From the NCBI RefSeq assembly GCF_001613005.1, contig NZ_BDBN01000075.1:1-52097 (forward strand): 52,097 nt of DNA, given 5' to 3'. This document shows, piece after piece, positions 32,835 through 42,373 of the stretch. Each line of letters opens with the position of its first letter. The stretch's first letter is position 1. Under the pieces are notes generated by a model. That model did no database searches and was not told where the DNA came from. It saw only the letters and a program-made list of their open reading frames with translations. A program made the translations under genes and the position numbers. The stretch comes from Nocardia nova NBRC 15556 (GTDB lineage: Bacteria > Actinomycetota > Actinomycetes > Mycobacteriales > Mycobacteriaceae).

Positions 32835-33269
32835 ATGACACAGCGCCCGACTCTCGACGACCCCGCAGCCCGCACCACGGCACAGCGGGTGGCCGCGCAT
32901 TTCGCCGCGGAATTGCAGCGCGCGGGCGAGACCGGCGACGCCGATCTCTACGACCACTCCTTCGCCGCGGATGTGCTGTGGGGCAGCCCGTTCGGCGCCA
33001 CCGTCGTCGGTTACGACCAGCTCAATCCGATTCACCACCGCCTGATGGCCGGACAGGTGGCGCCGCCCTCGACCTTCGAGGTGGTCGCCGCGACCACGCC
33101 GGCGCCGGGCGTGGTGGTGGCCCAGATCCGCAGGCAGGCAGTCGATCCCGACGGCTTCTCCGAGACGGCCATGTACGTGCTGGTGGAACGGGACGGGCGA
33201 TGGTGGCTCGCGGCCGCCCAGAACACCCCGTTCCAGCCGGAGAAATCGGCACTGGGACGCACGGCGTAG
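32835..33269 (+). CDS. SnoaL/NTF2-like domain protein (SgcJ/EcaC type)
   Basis: A 144-residue cone-shaped NTF2-like protein with the pattern DADLYDHSFAADVLWGSPFG, then GYDQL and a C-terminal sheet ending ERDGRWWLAAAQNTPF. Such proteins are small hydrolases, isomerases or ligand binders, often near oxidoreductases. AGGAG lies 8 nt before the ATG, consistent with a transcript starting at about 32804 from the MerR-type promoter. Function is not predictable; the promoter suggests redox, metal or xenobiotic induction. Confidence 0.85.
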   Translation: MTQRPTLDDPAARTTAQRVAAHFAAELQRAGETGDADLYDHSFAADVLWGSPFGATVVGYDQLNPIHHRLMAGQVAPPSTFEVVAATTPAPGVVVAQIRRQAVDPDGFSETAMYVLVERDGRWWLAAAQNTPFQPEKSALGRTA

Positions 33270-33275
33270 CCGCCG

Positions 33276-34100
33276 TCACCCGGAAGCGCCGAAGACGAAC
33301 CTCGGGAAATCGCCGACCGGGAGGTAGCCGATCTCCTGATAGATCTTGTTGGAGGTCGGATTGGCGAGATCGGCGAACAGACATACCTGGGAGCCGCTGT
33401 CGCGCAGCACTTTCGACACCTGCGCGGTGGCGGCGGCAGCGTACCCGCGGCGGCGGAATTCGGGAGGGGTGTAGACCGGCCCGATCCGGGTCCAGCCGTA
33501 TGCGCGCCGCTGATGCGCGACCACGGAGACCGCCGCACCCTCGTCCTCCCACAGCCACCACTGCCCCGCGGCGATCCGATCGGGCACGGCACGCGGATCC
33601 GGGCCGATATCCTCCTCGCGGCGCATGCGTTCGGCCAGGCGCACACACACATCGGTATCGAATTCGCCGGCGCGGCGGACACGTCCCGGAACAGCAGGGA
33701 TGCGCAACTCCCCGAGGCGATACAGTCGCGTCGTCCACTGCGGCCGAAACGCGATGCCGGACAGGCGTTGCCAGTGCACGGCGAATTCCGACGCGGAGTG
33801 CGGATCTCCCTCGACGGCCACGACGGCGGGGTCGCGATCGAACAGGGCCGCGGCCAGCCCCGTCGCCGCCGTGGCGGGAATGTCACCCAGGTACGCGCCG
33901 TACCCGGGCGTATTCATGGCGACCCCCAGCACCGTGTCGCCCTCGCAGACCATGGCGAAGACCGGATCGACCGTTATCGCCCCGGCGGCGCAGTTGCGGA
34001 GCATCGTGGCAATGACCGTGTGCCGCAGCGGGTCTCGCGCCAGGCAGTCGCCCGCGCGGGCACGGAGTTCGAACGGGTCCGTGGTCAGCTCGATCCTCAT
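33276..34100 (-). CDS. GNAT-family acetyltransferase
   Basis: A 274-residue protein with an N-terminal domain of unknown function and a C-terminal GNAT domain. The acetyl-CoA loop is in IGPVYTPPEFRRRGYAAA and the final motif is YQEIGYLPVGD. Its acceptor is unknown. ATG 34100 is supported by TACCGT 7 nt upstream (leaderless). It is convergent with the SnoaL-like gene, 6 bp apart. Confidence 0.88.
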   Translation of the reverse strand: MRIELTTDPFELRARAGDCLARDPLRHTVIATMLRNCAAGAITVDPVFAMVCEGDTVLGVAMNTPGYGAYLGDIPATAATGLAAALFDRDPAVVAVEGDPHSASEFAVHWQRLSGIAFRPQWTTRLYRLGELRIPAVPGRVRRAGEFDTDVCVRLAERMRREEDIGPDPRAVPDRIAAGQWWLWEDEGAAVSVVAHQRRAYGWTRIGPVYTPPEFRRRGYAAAATAQVSKVLRDSGSQVCLFADLANPTSNKIYQEIGYLPVGDFPRFVFGASG

Positions 34101-34107
34101 GCCGCCA

Positions 34108-34113
34108 ACGGTA
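34108..34113 (-). promoter_or_regulatory. Candidate leaderless -10 element (GNAT gene)
   Basis: TACCGT on the minus strand ends 7 nt before the ATG at 34100. There is no ribosome-binding site. Confidence 0.5.
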
Positions 34114-34162
34114 GGCCCGTCGGATCAGCCGGCCCACCGATTTTCCGCGACGGCGGGGATCC

Positions 34163-34417
34163 TCAGGCCGATTGTTGCCCGTCGGCGCGGAGTTTCAGCA
34201 GGACCAGACCGGCCGTGCAGGCCAGAATCAGTCCGGCAACGGTGATTTCGACACGAAGACCCGCGATGCCGAGCACCGCGCCGACCAATCCGCCGAGGAA
34301 GATCAACCAGGCCGCGATGCGGGATGTGATCGACCAGGCGCTGCGCCCGGATTCGGCGGCAGCCGAATCACCCTGCGACACCGCGCGCGTGGGGGATGTC
34401 GAATAAGCTCCCATCAC
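34163..34417 (-). CDS. Small two-TM membrane protein
   Basis: 84 residues, with a polar Ser/Ala-rich N-terminus and two hydrophobic helices at about residues 33-52 and 57-76, ending in a short charged tail (KLRADGQQ). No family is recognised; similar small proteins are common in actinobacteria. ATG 34417 and ATG 34414 are both possible. It lies 62 bp upstream of the GNAT gene on the same strand and may be co-transcribed with it. Confidence 0.65.
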   Translation of the reverse strand: MMGAYSTSPTRAVSQGDSAAAESGRSAWSITSRIAAWLIFLGGLVGAVLGIAGLRVEITVAGLILACTAGLVLLKLRADGQQSA

Positions 34418-34447
34418 TACTCCTCGATGACGCCCACCGAGACTGTC

Positions 34448-34461
34448 GAAACGTCCGTTTC
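34448..34461. promoter_or_regulatory. GAAACG-TC-CGTTTC palindrome
   Basis: A perfect 6-bp inverted repeat with a 2-nt centre, 31 bp upstream of the small membrane protein gene and followed by an AT-richer stretch. The spacing suits an operator in the promoter of 34163-34417. Between here and 34698 there is no gene; a second small inverted repeat TACTTC / GAAGTA lies near 34563-34581. Confidence 0.35.
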
Positions 34462-34698
34462 ACCCGGTAAATAACACGCGTCTCACATGTAACTTCGCTC
34501 ACACGGTACGTGCCCGACACCGAATCTCCACGCGACACGTGCCCGCGACACGCTGAACGTAACTACTTCGTTATGTGAAGTATTGGCTTTTCACGTTACC
34601 GTCCGGTATTTTGCGGACCGACCGGCATGCCTGGCCCCGGGTGCGGCTCTCGGTTACTGTGAGTCCACTCGGAAACAGTTTGAGGGAGCACCACATCC

Positions 34699-35244
34699 AT
34701 GGACGACAGGGCGAGCACGGGGGATCGCGCCGATGAGGAGACCCCGGGCCGCCTGAACATGAAGGTCGCGGGTCCCGCAATGGCCGCCGGTGCGGTATCG
34801 CTGGGTTTGGTGTTGATCGGAGCCTGCGGAATCGGTCACAAGGACGTCTATGTCGCCCCGCCGCCGCTCGCCGCGGATCTGCAGGTGGCCACCACCCCCA
34901 TCACGCGCAGCGGCACCACCACCGCCCCCGCGGTGATCATTCCGCCCTCTCCCTCCTGGCGTGTCGCGGCGAATACCCCGGCCCGGCGCACCACCTCCGC
35001 CACGGCGACCAGCACCACGACCGAGGCCGATCCGAGCTACACCGCGTTCGCACCGCCCGTGCCGACCACCACCACGACGACGCAGACTCCCCCTCCGACC
35101 ACGGAACCGTCCGCTGGCGAACCGTCCGCCGATTCCGACACCACGACGACCACGCGGCCCCATCACACACCGCGCACGGTCGAGGAATCCGCACCGACGG
35201 CCGATCCCTATCTCGCGCCGACCACCGAGGACGCCGGCAACTGA
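34699..35244 (+). CDS. Thr/Pro-rich exported protein, possible lipoprotein
   Basis: A 181-residue protein. After a charged N-terminus comes a hydrophobic stretch ending I40-G-A-C43, which fits a lipobox. If translation begins instead at Met21 (ATG 34759) the sequence would be a standard lipoprotein signal peptide beginning MK. The rest is low-complexity and rich in Thr, Pro and Ser (runs of Thr), typical of surface-exposed or O-mannosylated actinobacterial proteins. GAGGGAG is 12 nt before ATG 34699. No function can be assigned. Confidence 0.7.
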   Translation: MDDRASTGDRADEETPGRLNMKVAGPAMAAGAVSLGLVLIGACGIGHKDVYVAPPPLAADLQVATTPITRSGTTTAPAVIIPPSPSWRVAANTPARRTTSATATSTTTEADPSYTAFAPPVPTTTTTTQTPPPTTEPSAGEPSADSDTTTTTRPHHTPRTVEESAPTADPYLAPTTEDAGN

Positions 35245-35259
35245 TCCGCACGGCGAAAA

Positions 35260-35296
35260 GGGTGGCGGCCGCGCGGATTCGCGACGACCGCCACCC
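35260..35296. terminator. Hairpin terminator between convergent genes
   Basis: A 9-bp perfect stem GGGTGGCGG / CCGCCACCC with a 19-nt loop that itself contains CGCG/CGCG, located between the Thr-rich protein gene and the end of the acyl-CoA dehydrogenase gene. Confidence 0.7.
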
Positions 35297-35319
35297 TCCC
35301 CGGTGAACCGGCGTACGGA

Positions 35320-36450
35320 TCAGAGTTCGGCCAGGCCGTAGTCGCCGACCCGGCTGCTCAGGACACCCAGATGTTCGCGGCGGCCACCGAAGGTCTGGTC
35401 CACGGCGGTGAGCCGGGCGACGTAGTGGCTGACCGGATATTCGGTGGTGATACCGATTCCGCCGTGCATCTGCACCGCTTCCTGCCCGATGTGGCGGGCG
35501 CCGCGGCCGACCTGGAGGCGGGCCCGCGACAGCGCGATCGGATCGACCGTGCCCTCGGCCAGCGAGGCGGTCGCGTAGAAGCTCATGCTGCGAGCCAGTT
35601 CCATCGCGACGTACATGTCGGCGGCGCGCTGGGTCAGGGTCTGGAACTTCGAGAGCGTGACCCCGAACTGCTTGCGCGTCTTCAGATATTCGGTGGTCAG
35701 ACGCAATGCCTCGCCCATCGCGCCGATCGACTCCGCGCACAGGCTCGCCTGGGCGGTCGCGATGGCGGTGGCGACGGCCTCCGTGGCGTCGCCGGCCTCG
35801 GCCGCGCCGAGCAGTTCGGCCGGCGCCGAGGCGAATTCGATCTGCGCACCCCGGCGTTCGTCGAAGGTGCGGTAGGAGGTGCGGGTCACCCCCTCGGCAT
35901 CGGCGGCCACCAGGAACAACCGCAGCACGCCGTCGGATCCGAGCGCGGTGACGACCAGCTCGTCGGCGCAATCACCCGGCACCCGGCTTTTCACACCGGA
36001 GAGGCGGTAGCCGTCGCCGTCTGCGGTGGCCGTGGTCGTCACCGTGAGATCCGGCCAGCGCGAACCGGCCTCCTCGTGCGCGAAGGCCAGCAGCCGGGAA
36101 CCGCCGGCCACCTCGGGCAGAATCCGCTGCCGCTGCTCGGCGGTGCCGAGGGAAGCGATCAGGCCACCGGGCAGCAGGACCGCGTCCAGCAGCGGTTCCG
36201 GGGCGAGACGGCGGCCGACCTCCTCCATGACGACCATCGTCTCCACGGGGCCCGCGCCGACTCCGCCGTCCTCCTCGCTGAAAGACAGTCCGAGGACACC
36301 CAATTCGGCCAGCTGCGACCACACGTCGCGACTCCAGCCGAGTTCGGTGTCGAGCACCTTCAGCCGGCTCTCCGGGTCGTAGGCACGGGCCAGCAGATCA
36401 CGCACCGTCTCACCCAGCATGACCTGTTCATCGGTCAATTCGAAATCCAT
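35320..36450 (-). CDS. Acyl-CoA dehydrogenase, second subunit of a pair
   Basis: 376 residues of ACAD fold. The N-terminus has MDFELTDEQVMLGETVRDLLAR and the C-terminal half KTRKQFGVTLSKFQTLTQRAADM and MHGGIGITTEYPVSHYVARL. The last segment (FGGRREHLG) lacks the usual GGxxEIQR motif, while its partner has it. In actinobacteria such adjacent fadE pairs form alpha2-beta2 heterotetramers, for example the ChsE enzymes of steroid side-chain oxidation, with one FAD site per pair. It starts 9 bp after the partner's stop. A heteromeric enzyme for a bulky acyl-CoA, perhaps a steroid, is an inference. Confidence 0.9.
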   Translation of the reverse strand: MDFELTDEQVMLGETVRDLLARAYDPESRLKVLDTELGWSRDVWSQLAELGVLGLSFSEEDGGVGAGPVETMVVMEEVGRRLAPEPLLDAVLLPGGLIASLGTAEQRQRILPEVAGGSRLLAFAHEEAGSRWPDLTVTTTATADGDGYRLSGVKSRVPGDCADELVVTALGSDGVLRLFLVAADAEGVTRTSYRTFDERRGAQIEFASAPAELLGAAEAGDATEAVATAIATAQASLCAESIGAMGEALRLTTEYLKTRKQFGVTLSKFQTLTQRAADMYVAMELARSMSFYATASLAEGTVDPIALSRARLQVGRGARHIGQEAVQMHGGIGITTEYPVSHYVARLTAVDQTFGGRREHLGVLSSRVGDYGLAEL

Positions 36451-36459
36451 GGCAGCGCC

Positions 36460-37632
<1,173 letters not shown>

Positions 37633-38016
37633 GGGCATCTCCCACCGTATTTCGTAGGTCCGAATCGAATCTACGCCTCGAATCGAACCGGTCGTCGACG
37701 GGATCATAAACGACGAATCGCGCACGATGCCGCGATCCCGAGCGGTCCGGTTCCCCCGCCGGTACGAAGGAACCTTTAGGTTGCGGCGAAATGCCCGTAC
37801 GCTGCGCAATTCCCCACGAGTGGAATAAGTTAATGATAATTCGCATGCATTCCGCCGAATTCCCCACGACGGGAAACGCGCCCGCCCGTCGACGCCGCGG
37901 CACCCGGCATCCGGGGCCGGTTTGCCGTTTCAGCAAGTTTTCTTGCCGCCACTCCGGACCATTGGTGATCCTGGGAGCAGGCGCCGACAGGGGCGCCCCG
38001 AGCGACGAGGAGTCTC
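37633..38016. other. Divergent intergenic region with several candidate regulator sites
   Basis: 384 bp without a gene. Noted: a palindrome AACCT-TT-AGGTT at 37771-37782; two copies of a 16-bp element, TTCCC-N6-TGGAA at 37810-37825 and TTCCC-N6-GGGAA at 37860-37875, exactly 50 bp apart; and between them an AT-rich stretch (37826-37846) that includes TTAATGATAAT. The last loosely resembles a Fur/Zur site, but only one half. These probably control the fadE pair, the methyltransferase, or both. Confidence 0.5.
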
Positions 38017-38667
38017 ATGTCCGCCACATCACCCACCGAGGCCGCGGTGTTCTGGGAGCAGCGGTATCGCGACAACGACCGGGTCTGGAGCGGTAATCCG
38101 AATCCCTTGCTGGTGCGCGAGACCACGGACCTGCGGCCCGGCCGCGCATTGGATCTGGGCTGCGGCGAAGGCGCCGACGCGGTCTGGCTGGCCGGTCAGG
38201 GCTGGCAGGTGACCGGCGTGGACATCTCGCAGACCGCGCTGGAGCGCGCCGCGGCCCACGCCGGCCAGGCCGGCCTGGGCGATCGCATCTCGTGGCAGCG
38301 ACACGAACTCGGGCGCAGCTTCCCGGACGGCAGCTACGACCTGATCAACGCCCAGTTCCTGCAGTCACCGGTGGCCCTGGACCAGGACGGCGTGCTCCGC
38401 CGCGCGGCCGACGCGGTGGCGCCCGGCGGCACCCTGCTGATCGTCATGCACGCCGGATGGCCCACCTGGATGACGCCCGACGAGTACCCGTTCGAGGCCG
38501 TCTTCCCCACCCTCGACGGTGTCCTGCACGCCCTGCACCTCGGCGACGAATGGACCGTTCGCACCTGCGAGCCGGTCGAACGCGCACTGACCTCCCCGGA
38601 CGGCCGTTCCGGCACCCGGGTCGACAATGTCTGGCGCCTCTCGCGCGCCGCGGCGGCCCCTAACTAG
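38017..38667 (+). CDS. SAM-dependent methyltransferase (TehB/TPMT-like)
   Basis: A 216-residue class I methyltransferase. Motif I is DLGCGEGADAVWLA, followed by VTGVDIS (acidic end of beta 2) and the VAPGGTLLIVMH post-motif. Such enzymes detoxify tellurite, thiols or small metabolites, but the substrate cannot be deduced here. GAGGAG precedes the ATG. Its stop codon TAG overlaps that of the convergent DEAD-box gene within one CTAG. Confidence 0.88.
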   Translation: MSATSPTEAAVFWEQRYRDNDRVWSGNPNPLLVRETTDLRPGRALDLGCGEGADAVWLAGQGWQVTGVDISQTALERAAAHAGQAGLGDRISWQRHELGRSFPDGSYDLINAQFLQSPVALDQDGVLRRAADAVAPGGTLLIVMHAGWPTWMTPDEYPFEAVFPTLDGVLHALHLGDEWTVRTCEPVERALTSPDGRSGTRVDNVWRLSRAAAAPN

Positions 38668-40529
38668 CTGCGCGGCTTGCGGCGGTCGTATTTCCGCGGA
38701 CCTTCGCGGCGCGGGCCGCGGCTCAGGGAGCGATGGGACGGCGCGCCCTGGTCCAGCTGCAACTGGATCAGGACACCGCTGATCCTGGTGCGGCGCAACG
38801 CATCCAGAGTTTCCGACGACAGATCCGCGGGAAGTTCCACGAGGCTGTGGTCGGGGCGGATGCTGATGTGGCCGAAGTCGCTACGACGCAGACCGCCCTC
38901 GTTGGCGATGGCGCCGACGATCGCGCCGGGCACCACCCGGTGCCGTTTGCCGACCGCGATGCGGTAGGTGGCCATCTCCGCGCCGGTGGCCCGGTGGTGC
39001 TGCGGCCCGCCCTCCGGGCGGCGCTCGCGATCCTCTCGGGGGGCACGTTCGCGACGCGGCGGGCGGATCGGCTCAGCCTCGGCCTCCATGAAGAAGTTCT
39101 CGCCGTCGTGGCCGCCCACCGCCAGGGCGGCGGCGATGTCGGCGAGCGGGATGTTGTGCTCGGCCTCGTAGTCCTCGATCAGCTTGCGGAACAGCGCGAG
39201 ATTCGACGACGCCAGATTCTCGGTGATCGCGTCGTGGAATTTGACCACGCGCTGAGCGTTCACGTCGTCGACGCTGGGCAGCTGCATCTCGGTCAGCGGC
39301 TGGCGGGTGGCGCGCTCGATCGCATCCAGCAGGCGGCGTTCGCGCGGCGCGACGAACAGCAGCGCCTCACCGGTGCGTCCGGCCCGGCCGGTGCGGCCGA
39401 TGCGATGCACATAGGACTCGGTGTCGTGCGGGATGTCGTAGTTGACCACATGCGAGATGCGGTCGACATCGAGTCCGCGCGCGGCCACATCGGTGGCGAC
39501 CAGGATGTCGAGGGCGCCGGACTTCAGCTGGCCGATGGTGCGTTCGCGCTGGTTCTGCGCGATGTCGCCGTTGATCGCGGCGGCCGAGTAGCCGCGCGCG
39601 CGCAGTTTCTCGGCCAGTTCTTCGGTGGCCTGCTTGGTGCGCACGAAGAGGATCATCGCCTCGAACGGCTCGACCTCGAGAATCCTGGTCAGCGCGTCGA
39701 GTTTGCGGTGATGCGATACGTGCACCCAGCGCTGCGAGATGTTGGTGTTGGTCGAGGTCTTGGACTTGACCGTGATCTCGACCGGATCCTTGAGGTACTG
39801 CTTGGAGATCTTGCGGATCACCGACGGCATGGTGGCCGAGAACAGCGCCACCTGCTTCTCCGCGGGAGTGTCGCGCAGAATGCGTTCGACGTCCTCCTGA
39901 AAACCCATCTTCAGCATCTCGTCGGCCTCGTCGAGCACGAGATACCGCAGCTCGGTGAGGTCGAGGGTGCCACGCTCGAGGTGGTCGATGACCCGGCCCG
40001 GCGTGCCGACGACGACCTGCGCGCCGCGGCGCAGACCCTGCAACTGGACCGCGTAGTTCTGACCGCCGTAGATCGGCAGCACGTGGATTCCCGGCAGATG
40101 CGACGAGTAACGGCCGAACGCCTCGGCCACCTGGATCGCCAGTTCACGGGTCGGTGCGAGCACCAGCGCCTGCGGCGGCTTCGGCCGCTTCTCCAGGCCC
40201 ATCAGAATCGGGATGGCGAAGGCCGCCGTCTTACCGGTGCCGGTCTGGGCCAGGCCGACGACATCGGCGCCCGCGAGCAGCGGCGGAATGGTGGCCGCCT
40301 GGATCGGGGAGGGGGACTCGTAGCCGACATCGGCGATCGCCGCGAGCAGCCGATCGTCGATGCCGAGATCGGCGAACGACGGCTCGGTCGCGCCGGCCGT
40401 GACATCCGCTCCGCTACCGTCGCGAGACCCGGTGGCGGCGTCCGCGGGCCCTTCGTGGTTGCGCGCGTCTGCGCCTTCGGGCCTGTCGTCCCCGCCGCCG
40501 GGCACGCTGTCGACCGATGAGTTGTTCAT
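38664..40529 (-). CDS. deaD: DEAD-box RNA helicase (DeaD/CsdA type)
   Basis: A 621-residue ATP-dependent RNA helicase for ribosome assembly and RNA turnover. Visible are the Q motif (SPIQAATIPPLLAG), Walker A QTGTGKT with Lys100, PTRELAIQ, TPGR, D200-E-A-D203, SATMP, ATDVAARGLD and HRIGRTGRAGRTG. The C-terminal DbpA-like RNA-binding domain (YRIAVGKRHRVVPGAIVGAI, seen as separate strands) and a basic Arg-rich tail follow. ATG 40529 is chosen; the longer reading overlaps the divergent nitrilase promoter. It is separated by 64 bp from the nitrilase start. Confidence 0.93.
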   Translation of the reverse strand: MNNSSVDSVPGGGDDRPEGADARNHEGPADAATGSRDGSGADVTAGATEPSFADLGIDDRLLAAIADVGYESPSPIQAATIPPLLAGADVVGLAQTGTGKTAAFAIPILMGLEKRPKPPQALVLAPTRELAIQVAEAFGRYSSHLPGIHVLPIYGGQNYAVQLQGLRRGAQVVVGTPGRVIDHLERGTLDLTELRYLVLDEADEMLKMGFQEDVERILRDTPAEKQVALFSATMPSVIRKISKQYLKDPVEITVKSKTSTNTNISQRWVHVSHHRKLDALTRILEVEPFEAMILFVRTKQATEELAEKLRARGYSAAAINGDIAQNQRERTIGQLKSGALDILVATDVAARGLDVDRISHVVNYDIPHDTESYVHRIGRTGRAGRTGEALLFVAPRERRLLDAIERATRQPLTEMQLPSVDDVNAQRVVKFHDAITENLASSNLALFRKLIEDYEAEHNIPLADIAAALAVGGHDGENFFMEAEAEPIRPPRRERAPREDRERRPEGGPQHHRATGAEMATYRIAVGKRHRVVPGAIVGAIANEGGLRRSDFGHISIRPDHSLVELPADLSSETLDALRRTRISGVLIQLQLDQGAPSHRSLSRGPRREGPRKYDRRKPRS

Positions 40530-40580
40530 ATTGACCAGCAGTTTAATGCCTTGCGGTGGCCGCCCGGACCATCGGGCCAA

Positions 40581-40586
40581 TACGGT
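40581..40586 (+). promoter_or_regulatory. Candidate leaderless -10 element (nitrilase gene)
   Basis: TACGGT ends 7 nt before the ATG at 40594. It supports translation from that ATG and therefore the existence of the long N-terminal extension of the nitrilase. Confidence 0.5.
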
Positions 40587-40593
40587 GAGACCT

Positions 40594-41700
40594 ATGCAAC
40601 CGCAGCCGCCGCCCTCGCGCGCCGTTCCGGAGCCCGCCGAACCCCTGCGGCCCACCGCATCTGCGCCCGCCGAGCCGAATTCTCCGGGCGGCGCCGGAGC
40701 GCGCGTGAGTGACGAATCCGACACCGCCGACGCACCCGGAACGACCCGGGCGCACACCGCCGAACCGATCGGCAGCCCTGTCCCGATCGTGATCACCTAC
40801 TCGACGACCGCGGAGGCGGGGCGGCCCGCGCCCGCGGTGGCCGGTGAACTCGAACCCCGGCCCGCCGCCCGACCGGCGCCCACCCCGGCTCCGGCGCAAG
40901 CGGTCGACATCGCGGTCGTCCAGTTCGGGCCCTATACCGACAAGGCCGCCAATCTCGCCGCGCTGCGCGACCATGTTCGCGCCGCTGCCGAACACGGCGC
41001 GAAAGTGGTTGTCGCTCCGGAGTATTCGATGTTCGCCGTGAAGCGGCTGGACGAACGGGTAGTGGCGGCGGCCGAACCGATCACGGGCCCGTGGGCGAGC
41101 GAATTGCGCGGGCTCGCCGCGGAATTCGGCGTGCACGTGGTCGCCGGCGTCGTCGAGGCGCCGGGCGGGCAGATCACCGACCGGATCTACAACACGCTGA
41201 TCGCGGCCGGTCCCGATGCCGAGTTCGCGGCGATCTACCGCAAGGTGCATCTCTACGACGCGTTCGGATTCCGCGAATCGGAGGTGGTCGCCCCCGGCCC
41301 GATCGAGGATCCCGCCACCTTCACCGTCGACGGCGTCACCTTCGGTCTGCAGACCTGCTTCGACCTGCGCTTTCCGGAGGGCTGCCGCCGGGTGGCCGCC
41401 GCGGGCGCGCAGGTGTTGCTCCTTCCCGCGCAATGGATTCCGGGACCGGGCAAACTCGATCAGTGGACCACGCTGCTCCGCGCTCGCGCGATCGAGAACA
41501 CGGTCTACGTGGCCGCCGCCGACCACTGCGCCCCGCGCGGTGCGGGCGCGTCGATGATCGTCGACCCTTCCGGCAATCCGCTGGCCGAACTCGGTGATGC
41601 CCCCGGCATCGCCACCAGCCGCGTCGACCTCGATCACCTGCGCCAGATCCGCACCACCAACCCCAGCCTGAGCCTGCGCCGATTCACCGTCGAGCCATAG
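40594..41700 (+). CDS. Carbon-nitrogen hydrolase (nitrilase superfamily) with N-terminal extension
   Basis: 368 residues. The catalytic domain starts near residue 107 (VDIAVVQFGPY) and has the complete triad E143 (APEYSMF), K217 (YRKVHLYDAFG) and C255 (QTCFDLRFPE). Enzymes of this branch hydrolyse amides, including deaminated glutathione or omega-amides. The first 105 or so residues are a Pro/Ala-rich, low-complexity extension absent from ordinary family members, which are near 270 residues. The only strong upstream signal (TACGGT, 7 nt) points to ATG 40594, so the extension is probably real. The gene ends 13 bp before the phosphoribosyltransferase gene. Confidence 0.88.
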   Translation: MQPQPPPSRAVPEPAEPLRPTASAPAEPNSPGGAGARVSDESDTADAPGTTRAHTAEPIGSPVPIVITYSTTAEAGRPAPAVAGELEPRPAARPAPTPAPAQAVDIAVVQFGPYTDKAANLAALRDHVRAAAEHGAKVVVAPEYSMFAVKRLDERVVAAAEPITGPWASELRGLAAEFGVHVVAGVVEAPGGQITDRIYNTLIAAGPDAEFAAIYRKVHLYDAFGFRESEVVAPGPIEDPATFTVDGVTFGLQTCFDLRFPEGCRRVAAAGAQVLLLPAQWIPGPGKLDQWTTLLRARAIENTVYVAAADHCAPRGAGASMIVDPSGNPLAELGDAPGIATSRVDLDHLRQIRTTNPSLSLRRFTVEP

Positions 41701-41713
41701 ACTGGACGGCACC

Positions 41714-42358
41714 ATGATCTATCCGGATCGTCGGTCGGCCGGTCGCACGCTGGGTGAATCGCTGTCGCACCTGCGGGCGTGGCATCCTCTCGTGCTGGGA
41801 CTGCCGCGCGGCGGGGTGCCGGTCGCGGCCGCCGTGCGCGAGGTCATCGGCGGAGATCTGGATGTGCTGCTCGTCCGGAAACTCGGCGTGCCGTGGCAAC
41901 CCGAACTGGCGATGGGGGCGATCGGCGAGGACGGGGTCCGGGTTCTCAACGACGACGTGGTGCGGCAGACCGGCGTGCGATCCGAACAGATCGCCGCCGT
42001 GGAGGAGGCCGAGCGCGCGGAATTGTCCCGCCGGCAGCGGATGGTGCGCGCGCAGGTGCCGCGAGTGCCGATTCACGATCGCGCGGTGGTGATCGTCGAC
42101 GACGGGATGGCCACGGGCGCGACGGTCGCCGCGGCGTGCCGCGTGGCGCAATCGCACCGGCCCCGCTGGATCACGGTGGCGGTGCCGGTGTCCTCGATCG
42201 AGGCGATCGAGCGGCTGCGCGGCCTGGCCCGGGAGACGGTGTGCCCGCTGATTCCGCGTTCCCTCGGCGGGGTCGGCGGGGCCTATCGCGATTTCCATCA
42301 ACTCGACGACGAGGAAATGCTGGACCTGTTGCGCACGGCGCACCAGCCCGGCCGCTGA
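41714..42358 (+). CDS. Phosphoribosyltransferase-domain protein
   Basis: A 214-residue type I PRTase. The N-terminal LGLPRGGVPVAAAV and the PRPP-binding loop VVIVDDGMATGAT (Asp129, Asp130) are intact, as are LVRKLGVPWQPELAMGAIGE and the C-terminal DFHQLDDEEM. Proteins of this type are known in many actinobacteria, sometimes fused to hydrolases, but their base or acceptor is unknown. GGA lies just before the ATG. It follows the nitrilase closely and is probably in the same transcript. Confidence 0.88.
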   Translation: MIYPDRRSAGRTLGESLSHLRAWHPLVLGLPRGGVPVAAAVREVIGGDLDVLLVRKLGVPWQPELAMGAIGEDGVRVLNDDVVRQTGVRSEQIAAVEEAERAELSRRQRMVRAQVPRVPIHDRAVVIVDDGMATGATVAAACRVAQSHRPRWITVAVPVSSIEAIERLRGLARETVCPLIPRSLGGVGGAYRDFHQLDDEEMLDLLRTAHQPGR

Positions 42359-42373
42359 GGATGCGGGTGCGAA

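Noticed and set aside
37826..37846. Fur/Zur/IdeR box in the fadE-methyltransferase gap
   Set aside because: Only one half resembles the consensus (TTAATGATAAT); the other half does not match, and no iron or zinc genes are adjacent.
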